Under the pieces are notes generated by a model. It searched no databases. It had not been told where the DNA came from and saw nothing but the letters and a program-made list of their open reading frames with translations. Of a stretch of 8,999 bases of DNA, positions 1-5,890 are shown in pieces. Within the stretch, counting starts at the first letter, position 1; every line of letters begins with the position of its first letter. This DNA is from Balneolaceae bacterium UBA2956 (GTDB lineage Bacteria > Bacteroidota > Rhodothermia > Balneolales > Balneolaceae). The stretch lies in NCBI GenBank assembly GCA_002348545.1, contig DEBM01000030.1, forward strand, positions 1 to 8,999. Direction: 5' to 3'. A program made the translations under genes and the position numbers.

Positions 1-13
1 ATCGTTTTAAGAC

Positions 14-47
14 AATAAAAGACCCTACTAACTTATGCGTTAGCAGG
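14..47 (-). terminator. Rho-independent terminator of the DUF285 gene
   Basis: On the minus strand, CCTGCTAAC and GTTAGTAGG form a 9-bp stem with one G-U pair and a 6-base loop. TCTTTTATTG follows. The hairpin lies 17 bases past the stop codon of the 65-808 gene. Because the wobble pair is valid only in minus-strand RNA, it points to that strand. It is related in sequence to the hairpin at 2116-2147. Confidence 0.7.
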
Positions 48-64
48 TTTAAATAGATGATAGA

Positions 65-808
65 TTAGTTGTATGGACAAGTTCCCCATTTGGGTTTATT
101 TTCTTCTGTAAGTGGACTACCATTTGAAAAGGATCTTGGGTCAGTTGAAATAAACGAAACGCACCATGCTTTAAGATTCTGGTTAAATGCACTGGCACCA
201 ATAAACATGTAGTCCATATCACTAACAGAACTTACATCCCACTCAGATATATCTTGATTAAAAACAGTACCTGTAAACATAGCACGCATGTTAGTTACAG
301 AGCTTACATTCCAATTCCCAATTGGTTGATTGAATTGAGACTCATAAAACATATTCTCCATATTAGTTACAGAGCTTACATCCCATTTTGATATATCCTG
401 ATTGAATGGAGTTTTAGAAAATATATATCCCATATCAGTAGTAGAGCTCACATCCCAATGACTTAGATCTTGATTAAAGCTTTCTGCAGTATAGAACATC
501 CTGTACATATTTTTTACTGAACTAACATCCCAATGACTTATATCTCCATTAAAACTTCTTTTATAATAAAATATATCAGTCATATCCTCTATTCCAGAGG
601 TACATGTAGTGCCAGCATTTTCAATTGTTATTTGCTTTTTTATTCTCTTAGTATATTCTACCCCATCAATTATTCCAGTTTCACCATTAGAAGCATCAGG
701 ACACATAACAGTTACTCCGTTTTCATGTAGATAGAAATTTGGATTTTCATCGGCTTTAACTACTCCAAATGATAATGTGATTAGTATAACTGCTAGTGTA
801 CATTTCAT
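65..808 (-). CDS. secreted BspA-like (DUF285) repeat protein, 247 aa
   Basis: A predicted exported surface protein made mostly of tandem DUF285/BspA-type repeats; these often act in adhesion or protein binding, but the partner here is unknown. I chose the ATG at 808 because it gives a clean signal peptide (basic start MK, hydrophobic core, cleavage after VKA at residue 19). An in-frame TTG at 832 would add eight hydrophobic residues. Residues 20-80 form the usual N-terminal head with Cys36 and Cys69. Six FN(Q/G)-x-(I/L)-x-x-W-(D/N)-V units begin near residues 86, 111, 135, 159, 183 and 208, with a period of 24-25. The C-terminal cap has Cys216 and Cys244 in the WCV...WGTCP pattern typical of the family, so the protein is complete. 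There is no T9SS sorting domain and no lipobox. It sits alone with its own terminator in the putative cassette region; no Shine-Dalgarno sequence is seen. Confidence 0.85.
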   Translation of the reverse strand: MKCTLAVILITLSFGVVKADENPNFYLHENGVTVMCPDASNGETGIIDGVEYTKRIKKQITIENAGTTCTSGIEDMTDIFYYKRSFNGDISHWDVSSVKNMYRMFYTAESFNQDLSHWDVSSTTDMGYIFSKTPFNQDISKWDVSSVTNMENMFYESQFNQPIGNWNVSSVTNMRAMFTGTVFNQDISEWDVSSVSDMDYMFIGASAFNQNLKAWCVSFISTDPRSFSNGSPLTEENKPKWGTCPYN

Positions 809-889
809 AATTACTATAATTAGAATATTCAACGCCTTTAACTTTACTAATTAATAGAGAATTATTCTAGTAAGGATATTTACTAAGGG

Positions 890-937
890 CCCTTCCTACC
901 TGTTCCCCAACATCTGACTTAAGCAAGTCAGTATAGT
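890..937 (-). repeat. attC-like repeat, copy 1
   Basis: This repeat aligns without gaps to 2044-2091 at 41 of 48 positions; bases 902-917 are identical. On the minus strand it reads GCTTAAGTCAG then ATGTTGGGG, resembling the right end of integron attC sites (GCTTAAYTCA, then a GTTRRRY core). Here the core is GTTGGGG (905-911), with G instead of Y at the last position. A perfect 7-bp hairpin (914-920 with 925-931) lies inside. A possible left box ending in AAAC lies about 40 bases further in the plus direction (near 948-954), but it pairs only weakly with the core. The repeat sits between the divergent genes 65-808 and 1011-1607, so it could also hold promoter signals. The repeat itself is certain; the attC reading is an inference. 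Confidence 0.6.
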
Positions 938-1010
938 CTTAAAAGGGTTTATAATCATACTAATCAATAAAATACTTTCGTTTATTTAATAGTTATTTAT
1001 ATGTTTTAGC

Positions 1011-1607
1011 ATGAGTAAAATTTCCTTTATATCAGTTTTAATTCTATTTATCGCTTATTCATCAGCTAATGGGCAATCTGCTCATTACTTTGATAAATAT
1101 ATCGAAGGAGTATTTAAAAGTATTAAAAGTCCACCTGCTGAATGCCTGAAACTTTTGGAGGGATCAGACGAATCTAAAATGCTTGCGAATAAAGATTTGC
1201 TAATGTGTTATACCTTAATTGAAAACGAGATACCTAAGCAATTAAAATTCGATATTTTATCTTTTAGACCAAATGAAAAAGAAAGAGCTGAAGAAATTAA
1301 AAACAAAGCACTATTAGGTATTTGTTATCGAAAAGACTCTAGCAGTAAATACTATGCCCAGTTGTATGCAGATTTAGAATCGAAACCTAACAAGTCACTA
1401 GAAGAAAACATATATATAGCCAACATCAATTCTCATTGTAGTAATTTATATTCAATGCATTTTGTGACAGACTACATAATGTTAGAAAGTAAGAGACAAA
1501 ACAAAAAAAGGGGAAGGGATACTTTTAGTACTATTGGAGTCCTAACTCCTATTTTATATTTAGTAGGATGTGCTCTAATATTAATATTTATTTCAGGGGC
1601 TGGCTAG
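1011..1607 (+). CDS. hypothetical exported membrane-anchored protein, 198 aa
   Basis: I do not recognise this family. Seen: an N-terminal signal peptide (residues 1 to about 20, core ISFISVLILFIAY, likely cut near SANG-QS), a helical, charged middle region (about 25-160), a strongly basic stretch KRQNKKRGR (161-169), and a C-terminal hydrophobic helix (about 173-195) ending three residues before the C-terminus. Cys45, Cys66, Cys105 and Cys143 lie in the exported part and could form two disulfides. Oddly, the basic stretch precedes the last helix, opposite to what the positive-inside rule predicts if the signal peptide is cleaved. The only sensible start is ATG 1011; no Shine-Dalgarno sequence precedes it. 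The 126-residue gene follows after 28 bases on the same strand, so the two are probably co-transcribed. Both lie in the 1154-bp module between the two attC-like repeats, opposite in strand to the flanking genes. Confidence 0.65.
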   Translation: MSKISFISVLILFIAYSSANGQSAHYFDKYIEGVFKSIKSPPAECLKLLEGSDESKMLANKDLLMCYTLIENEIPKQLKFDILSFRPNEKERAEEIKNKALLGICYRKDSSSKYYAQLYADLESKPNKSLEENIYIANINSHCSNLYSMHFVTDYIMLESKRQNKKRGRDTFSTIGVLTPILYLVGCALILIFISGAG

Positions 1608-1635
1608 AATTAGATAATCTTAGAATAGTTTAAGT

Positions 1636-2016
1636 ATGAGATATAAAATCTACTGTACCATAATTAATAGTTTAGTATTTGGATTGATTATTTTAACGAC
1701 TAATTCTTGTGTTTTTTATTCATTTGCAAATAAAAGCACAATTGAGAGTACATCTCTTTTTGTGCCACTAAAGGCGGAATTAAAAACTGAATGTAGGAAT
1801 ACTTTGATTAGTGAGAATTGCACTAAAAGGTCTGTTATAACTGGTCTTCCTCGTTCTAATACCAAAATATTCATAAAGGGAAATACTAATAGAAAAGGTA
1901 TTGATGTGAGTGACACCTGTATATATGGTGTTGCAGCAATTGATGTTTTCTATAGGGTTACAGCTATTTTACCACGTCCAAAGATTACTGTTATTTGTGC
2001 ATTACCTGAGTCGTAG
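1636..2016 (+). CDS. hypothetical small exported protein, possible lipoprotein, 126 aa
   Basis: No family recognised. The first 24 residues form an export signal: a basic start (MRYK), a hydrophobic core (about 9-20), then TTNSC. Cys25 may be a lipidation site, but -3 is Thr rather than Leu, so the lipobox is weak and ordinary signal-peptide cleavage is possible. The mature part is short and looks beta-rich, with Cys53, Cys62, Cys95 and Cys121 that could form two disulfides. The segment RSNTKIFIKG (73-82) and the C-terminal KITVICALPES are the most regular strands. The gene follows the 198-residue gene by 28 bases and shares its export signature, suggesting a functional pair at the cell surface. 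There is no obvious terminator after it; the next element downstream is the second attC-like repeat. Confidence 0.6.
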   Translation: MRYKIYCTIINSLVFGLIILTTNSCVFYSFANKSTIESTSLFVPLKAELKTECRNTLISENCTKRSVITGLPRSNTKIFIKGNTNRKGIDVSDTCIYGVAAIDVFYRVTAILPRPKITVICALPES

Positions 2017-2043
2017 CTGATAAATTAACGTCTCAAATAAGTA

Positions 2044-2091
2044 CCCTCCCAACGTGTTCCCCAACATCTGAGTTAAGCAGGTCTGCATAGT
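2044..2091 (-). repeat. attC-like repeat, copy 2
   Basis: This is the better match to integron attC. On the minus strand GCTTAACTCAG, then ATGTTGGGG, agrees with the remembered right-end consensus (GCTTAAYTCARGCGTTRRRY) at about 17 of 20 positions, counting degenerate letters. A candidate left box, TCCAAAC, lies on the minus strand at 2100-2106. It can pair with GTTGGGG (2059-2065) in 6 of 7 positions including one wobble. Between them, TATGCA can pair with TGCTTA with one T-T mismatch, and the stretches separating the two stems remain unpaired. This two-box layout is what folded attC sites show. It directly follows the terminator of the 2196-4073 gene. Alternative: an unrelated dispersed repeat. 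Confidence 0.6.
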
Positions 2092-2115
2092 TCTGAGTAG
2101 TTTGGACTGAGCCAA

Positions 2116-2147
2116 TAAAAACCCTCACTAACCTGAAGCTAGCAGGG
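2116..2147 (-). terminator. Rho-independent terminator of the B-repeat lipoprotein gene
   Basis: On the minus strand CCCTGCTAGC pairs with GTTAGTGAGGG across the 5-base loop TTCAG, with one bulged G and two G-U pairs. TTTTTATTG follows. The hairpin lies about 50 bases after the stop codon of the 2196-4073 gene. Sequence, loop position and the TTTTATTG tail are shared with the hairpin at 14-47. Confidence 0.7.
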
Positions 2148-2195
2148 CATAACTCTTCTAAATTATTGAAATTATTTTATAAAGCTACTAAATGA

Positions 2196-4073
2196 TTACC
2201 AACTAATAGTCTTATTCTCACACTTAGTATGTTCTAATTCTTCAAAATTCTTTTCAAATGGATCAGGTAAACATGGTTCATTCCGTATCTCAGATGAAAT
2301 AGAATATGGAACTATCTTCGAAGCAGTAGTGGAGGAGTATTCATAAGTTGTTCTTAGTATTATATTACCATTAGAATCAATATCGTTTTTTATTTTTCGT
2401 GATATAAGTCCAGTTTCAGGATCATAAATTGTTTGCTGTATTAGATTACTTTCTGAATTATAAATTGTTGTCCACCAATAGTTTACAATTCCATCTTGAG
2501 TGCGAATATATTCTATTCTGTTATTGTTGATATCGTACTTATAATTATAAGTTAATTTTGTAAATACTCTATTGTAAATACCTTCCCATATTTCTTCGGT
2601 TAAGTTGTTGTTAGAATCGTATGTATTACTCATTGTTAAATCATGAGTTATCTCTCCAGAATTATTTTTATTGAAAAAATTGGTATACTGACCACTTGAA
2701 TTCCAATTTATATCTGTCGCTATTGAACCATCAGTATAATATGCTGTGCGACTCGCTTTGCGGCCATTACTGTGAAATGTCTCGTAACCCGATGTGTTGC
2801 CATTAGAATAATAATAAGTCGTTTCTTGCATACTATTATTTGAATCATATTTGTAAGTAGTATATACATATTCGGTACCATTTGATTCTGATTTAATGGT
2901 CTCAATTATTAAGTTATCAGAGTTAAATGAATTTATAAGTCTGTAATCGATAACATCTTCTGAAGTTGTGTAGAAAGCTTCTTCAACTTTATTGTTATTG
3001 GAATCATATGTGTTGGTGTACTTAGAACTAAATTGACCATTTGAGTAACTCACTCTCCCCAAAAGGTTAAAGTTAGAATCATATGTGTAAATATTCTGAT
3101 AACTAATGCTGCCATCTTCATTGTATCCATTTTGTTGTAATATGTCATTATTAGAATTATATAAATGAGTTACATAAACATAACTATTCCCGTTTTCATC
3201 TAAACGAGTCCATTCTATTCTATTACCATTTGAATCATACTTATACGTTCTTGAGTCTATGATGACGCCATCGGTGTCATAACTTACATACTCAGTTATA
3301 TTATTATTTGAGTCATATTTGTAAGTTCGGCGACTTATTAATCCATTGAAATCAAATGTGACACTTACATTTTTCTCTCCATTAACTGTAACCTCTACTA
3401 GAGTATCAGTTGATACAATATCTCCACCCCAACCATTGAAACTCCAAAAGTAAGAAGGACTAGCAGTTAATTGAACCACTGTTTCAAAGGTGTAGTCTGA
3501 GAGTTTAGGTTGTGCTATGATTTTCTCTTCAACAGAACCATCTCCTATAATTTCTATGTTGAGTGGATAGCTAGCTCGTTGAAAGATAGCCGTTACGCTC
3601 ATTTCACCATTTACAGTTACTTCAACTACTTCTTCTGTAGAACTAATATCTCCACTCCATTCTATAAAGTTCCAACCTTCTGCAGCTGTAGGTGTTAATT
3701 CGACTATAGTTTCAAATTCATAGTCTGTTGTCTTAGGTTGGAAAACAATTTTTTCAGAGACAACACCATTTCCATCTATTGTAATGTTAAGAGGGTAACT
3801 TTTGCGCTCAAAGACTCCAACAACATTTTTATCAGAATCCATTGAAATACTAGTAGGATTTTGTGTAGATGATAAATCACCTTCCCATTTTGAAAAAACC
3901 CAGCCTGAATCAGGTGATGCTGCTAGTGTTACCATTTCACCAGCATCAAATTCACCACTGGAAGGATTAATTTGTCCTTCTCCAACAACTGAGGTTGAAA
4001 GTGTATAAATGGGTGTAGGTTCGGTACCACAATTGATGAGTAATAAAAATAAAGGTATTAGAAGATATCTCAT
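2196..4073 (-). CDS. surface lipoprotein with InlB-type B-repeats and YD-like repeats, 625 aa
   Basis: A predicted lipoprotein of unknown function, probably surface exposed and binding-related. A short signal peptide ends in the lipobox LLINC, with Cys15 lipidated. Three divergent InlB B-repeat domains follow at about 23-89, 92-164 and 168-240, each showing a G(D/E)G or GNG turn, a W-x-F/W-x-F-x-x-W core and a final V-x-x-x-F strand. From about 245 to 580 come a dozen or more units of roughly 20-30 residues built on (T/Y)-Y-x-Y-D-S-N-x-N, separated by strand segments rich in Tyr, Asn, Ser and Thr. They resemble YD/RHS-type or YwqK-like repeats. No RHS core or toxin domain is seen. The C-terminus has Cys601 and Cys618 and no T9SS domain. 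At the DNA level the YDSNN codons recur as near-identical short repeats, which favours copy-number change. The gene stands alone with a terminator at 2116-2147, as the first unit next to tRNA-Pro. Confidence 0.85.
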   Translation of the reverse strand: MRYLLIPLFLLLINCGTEPTPIYTLSTSVVGEGQINPSSGEFDAGEMVTLAASPDSGWVFSKWEGDLSSTQNPTSISMDSDKNVVGVFERKSYPLNITIDGNGVVSEKIVFQPKTTDYEFETIVELTPTAAEGWNFIEWSGDISSTEEVVEVTVNGEMSVTAIFQRASYPLNIEIIGDGSVEEKIIAQPKLSDYTFETVVQLTASPSYFWSFNGWGGDIVSTDTLVEVTVNGEKNVSVTFDFNGLISRRTYKYDSNNNITEYVSYDTDGVIIDSRTYKYDSNGNRIEWTRLDENGNSYVYVTHLYNSNNDILQQNGYNEDGSISYQNIYTYDSNFNLLGRVSYSNGQFSSKYTNTYDSNNNKVEEAFYTTSEDVIDYRLINSFNSDNLIIETIKSESNGTEYVYTTYKYDSNNSMQETTYYYSNGNTSGYETFHSNGRKASRTAYYTDGSIATDINWNSSGQYTNFFNKNNSGEITHDLTMSNTYDSNNNLTEEIWEGIYNRVFTKLTYNYKYDINNNRIEYIRTQDGIVNYWWTTIYNSESNLIQQTIYDPETGLISRKIKNDIDSNGNIILRTTYEYSSTTASKIVPYSISSEIRNEPCLPDPFEKNFEELEHTKCENKTISW

Positions 4074-4113
4074 GTGTAATAGATTAAAAATGATTAAGAT
4101 TTAGATTCCCCAC

Positions 4114-4138
4114 AAAAAAAGCCCATACATATGAGCTT
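4114..4138 (-). terminator. terminator of the tRNA-Pro gene
   Basis: On the minus strand, AAGCTC and GGGCTT form a 6-bp stem with an 8-base loop, followed by a run of T. It begins 6 bases after the discriminator base of the tRNA. The flanking plus-strand sequence TTCCCCA (4107-4112 region) resembles the TTCCCCAAC core of the two attC-like repeats. Confidence 0.7.
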
Positions 4139-4143
4139 AAACG

Positions 4144-4217
4144 TCGAGGCGACAGGATTTGAACCTGCGACCCCTCGGCCCCCAGCCGAGTGCGCTACCG
4201 GACTACGCCACGCCTCG
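4144..4217 (-). tRNA. tRNA-Pro (anticodon GGG)
   Basis: A complete 74-base cloverleaf on the minus strand. The acceptor stem is CGAGGCG/CGCCTCG with discriminator A at 4144. The D-stem is GCGT/GCGC with one wobble pair. The anticodon stem CTCGG/CCGAG carries the loop CTGGGGG, giving U33, anticodon GGG and G37. The T-arm is GCAGG-TTCAAAT-CCTGT. It decodes CCC and CCU. The CCA end is not encoded, since CGT follows, so it is added after transcription. The gene has its own terminator at 4114-4138. It marks the boundary between accessory genes on the left and core genes on the right; tRNA genes are common island insertion sites. Confidence 0.96.
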
Positions 4218-4228
4218 AGATTAGTTAC

Positions 4229-4247
4229 AAAAGATAAGGGCTTTATC
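4229..4247 (-). terminator. weak possible terminator between phosphatase and tRNA-Pro
   Basis: On the minus strand, GATAA-AGCCC-TTATC is a 5-bp stem followed by TTTTG. It lies about 105 bases after the phosphatase stop codon and just upstream of the tRNA 5' end. The stem is short and AT-rich, so it may equally be part of the tRNA promoter region. Confidence 0.25.
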
Positions 4248-4352
4248 ACCCTAGAGCAATCTTAATCCTTTTTATTGGATAATAGTTAGGAGAAGAAAAC
4301 TCAAGTACTGAATAAATTAAAACCGTTGGGATACCGAGTACTCACATTCAGC

Positions 4353-5621
4353 TTAACTTATACGTTTTAAAATAATGAAGGTAATATCGTCACTTTGTGA
4401 GCTCCCGTCAGCATATTCTTGAAGCGTTTTGAGCAGAGCCTTTTTCATTTCCTCTGCGCTTAGCTGACTATTATCAAGTAACCATTTTTTAAAACTTTCT
4501 TCGGAGTATAGTTCCCCTTTGAGATTGGTTGCTTCAGTTACTCCATCTGAAAATAGCATTAAAACATCGCCCTTATTAATAGATAAAGAAGCTTTTGGTA
4601 GATCAATTTCTTCCATGATACCCAGCATCAGTCCACCTTGATCTAATTCCTCCACTCGTTTATTAGCAGTTCGAACAATATAAGGTGGATTATGCCCAGA
4701 ATTTACATAAGTGAGTTCATGACGCTTGAAATCTAAATTGCAGTAGATGGAGGTAATAAATTTGTCGATGGGAGAATCTCTATAAATATCTCCATTAACC
4801 TGGGCTAGTGCTTGTACAATATCCTTTGGATTATTTTGAATATTGGCTCGAAGGGCTGCTCTCATGGTTGCCATTAACAATGAGGCAGGGACCCCTTTCC
4901 CGGTTACATCAGCTACTACAAAACCATATTGATTAGGCTCAGGAATAGGAATAAAATCATAATAATCACCGCCCACATCCTTGGCAGGAACACTGCAGCC
5001 AGCAATTTCATAGTTTTCTAAATTAGGTGTTTGCTGAGGGAAAAAGCATGCTTGAATTTCGGTGGCAACCTCAAGTTCTTTGTTTATTAACTCAGCAGCC
5101 AATTGCTGCTGTTTTACATTTACGTTTTCCAGTGCTGTTGCTGCTTGGTTTGCCAGAGTCTGGAATAGTCCGAGCATCTCATCATTTAAAAAATTCTCAT
5201 TAATATTAATGGCTTGCAAGACCCCAATTGTCTTACCTTGGTTGTTATTTAAGGGAACACAAATCATGTTTCGTGATTGAAATTGTGGATTGGATAGTAA
5301 TTCACCTTGAAAGCGAGGATCCGATTGTACATCTGGAATAAGTACCGGTTGTTGTTGTTGGACAACCCACCCACTTATTCCATGGTCTGCAGCAATTTTT
5401 TTTCCTGATAATTCTGCCGTAGCAGGTCCCGTAGGAATAGTTAATTCAAGATTTTTTCCTCCATCACATAGTAAAAAAAGCGAGCTAGCTTCAGCTTCTA
5501 CCATTCCCTTTGTAGATTCTATGATATCATGAAGTAATCTGGACGGATCCATTGTTGAATTAAACTTACCCACTATATCAAGTAGCAACTGGATGGTTGG
5601 GTGTAGATCAAATGAACTCAT
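4353..5621 (-). CDS. GAF-domain SpoIIE-type (RsbU-like) serine/threonine phosphatase, 422 aa
   Basis: A cytoplasmic signalling phosphatase of the PPM/SpoIIE class. These usually dephosphorylate an anti-sigma-factor antagonist or similar partner in response to a signal sensed by the N-terminal domain. Residues about 20-168 form a GAF domain (GISGWVV and ICVPL motifs), followed by a helical linker (about 168-195), then the SpoIIE catalytic domain (about 205-420). Metal-binding and signature motifs are intact: GGDYYDF (217-223), ADVTGKGVPA (237-246), NSGHNPP (307-313), FSDGVTEA (357-364) and QSDDITF (409-415). There is no transmembrane segment, so the signal is internal. ATG 5621 gives a normal N-terminus; no Shine-Dalgarno sequence is seen. 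No anti-sigma factor or antagonist gene is adjacent, so the substrate is encoded elsewhere. The GAF ligand cannot be told from sequence. Confidence 0.93.
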   Translation of the reverse strand: MSSFDLHPTIQLLLDIVGKFNSTMDPSRLLHDIIESTKGMVEAEASSLFLLCDGGKNLELTIPTGPATAELSGKKIAADHGISGWVVQQQQPVLIPDVQSDPRFQGELLSNPQFQSRNMICVPLNNNQGKTIGVLQAININENFLNDEMLGLFQTLANQAATALENVNVKQQQLAAELINKELEVATEIQACFFPQQTPNLENYEIAGCSVPAKDVGGDYYDFIPIPEPNQYGFVVADVTGKGVPASLLMATMRAALRANIQNNPKDIVQALAQVNGDIYRDSPIDKFITSIYCNLDFKRHELTYVNSGHNPPYIVRTANKRVEELDQGGLMLGIMEEIDLPKASLSINKGDVLMLFSDGVTEATNLKGELYSEESFKKWLLDNSQLSAEEMKKALLKTLQEYADGSSQSDDITFIILKRIS

Positions 5622-5778
5622 GAATTTATATTTGGATGAAATAAGTAGATAGTGTTTGGATTCATAAAGACTTGGATAAAAAAAGTAAAATCCACCTTAT
5701 AATCTGACCTGCCTATTTTGTCCTTTAATAATACGTTCTAGACGGTCTACTTCCAAAGAGTTATTATAGGAAGGATCA

Positions 5779-5812
5779 AAGCTCTAAATAGTAAAAAATA
5801 TCATTAGAGCTT
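5779..5812. repeat. 9-bp inverted repeat with 16-base loop
   Basis: AAGCTCTAA (5779-5787) and TTAGAGCTT (5804-5812) are perfect reverse complements around an A/T-rich 16-base loop. On the plus strand CTAAAAAATAG follows, with no T-run; on the minus strand GATCC follows, again with no T-run. It is therefore not a typical terminator. It could be a regulator site or a small RNA stem; function unknown. Confidence 0.45.
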
Positions 5813-5890
5813 CTAAAAAATAGTATATTTCTATCCATATGAATGCAATTTCTATGAGATAGATTGCAAAACAACCAAATTAACAAGACG

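Larger units (their letters stand above)
1..4113 (-). mobile_element. putative integron-like gene-cassette array (accessory island) next to tRNA-Pro
   Basis: This is an inferred region, not a proven element. Seen: four genes for exported proteins with no housekeeping role, separated by a 48-bp repeat at 890-937 and 2044-2091 and by related terminators at 14-47 and 2116-2147. The array stops at the terminator of the tRNA-Pro gene, beyond which lie core genes. Known: integron cassettes are promoter-poor modules, each ending in an attC site with an RYYYAAC left box and a GTTRRRY right box. Inferred: reading on the minus strand, module 1 is the B-repeat lipoprotein, module 2 is the 1011-2016 pair in inverted orientation, and module 3 is the DUF285 protein, which continues past the left edge. 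No integrase or attI is visible, so a tRNA-linked island with dispersed repeats is the main alternative. Confidence 0.35.

Noticed and set aside
80..90. GTTCCCCAT near the end of the DUF285 gene, resembling the repeat core
   Set aside because: It encodes the conserved WGT cap of the protein and lacks the rest of the repeat.
164..553. Regularly spaced DNA repeats of about 72-75 bp resembling a CRISPR or satellite array
   Set aside because: They are the codons of the 24-25-residue DUF285 repeats inside an open reading frame; spacing and divergence follow the protein repeat.
885..894. Perfect 10-bp palindrome AAGGGCCCTT beside repeat copy 1
   Set aside because: Not shared by copy 2 and not placed like an attC arm; probably chance or an isolated site.
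2330..3330. Many short near-identical repeats (TTAGAATCATA-like) that could suggest a CRISPR or recombination array
   Set aside because: They encode the YDSNNN motif in frame and lie fully inside the lipoprotein gene.
2196..4073. RHS toxin with YD repeats
   Set aside because: No RHS core motif, no DPxG-type cleavage site and no C-terminal toxin domain; it has a lipobox and B-repeats instead.
4336..4343. Palindrome GAGTACTC just after the phosphatase stop codon
   Set aside because: Eight-base palindromes are expected by chance in 9 kb; no second copy or context supports a regulator site.
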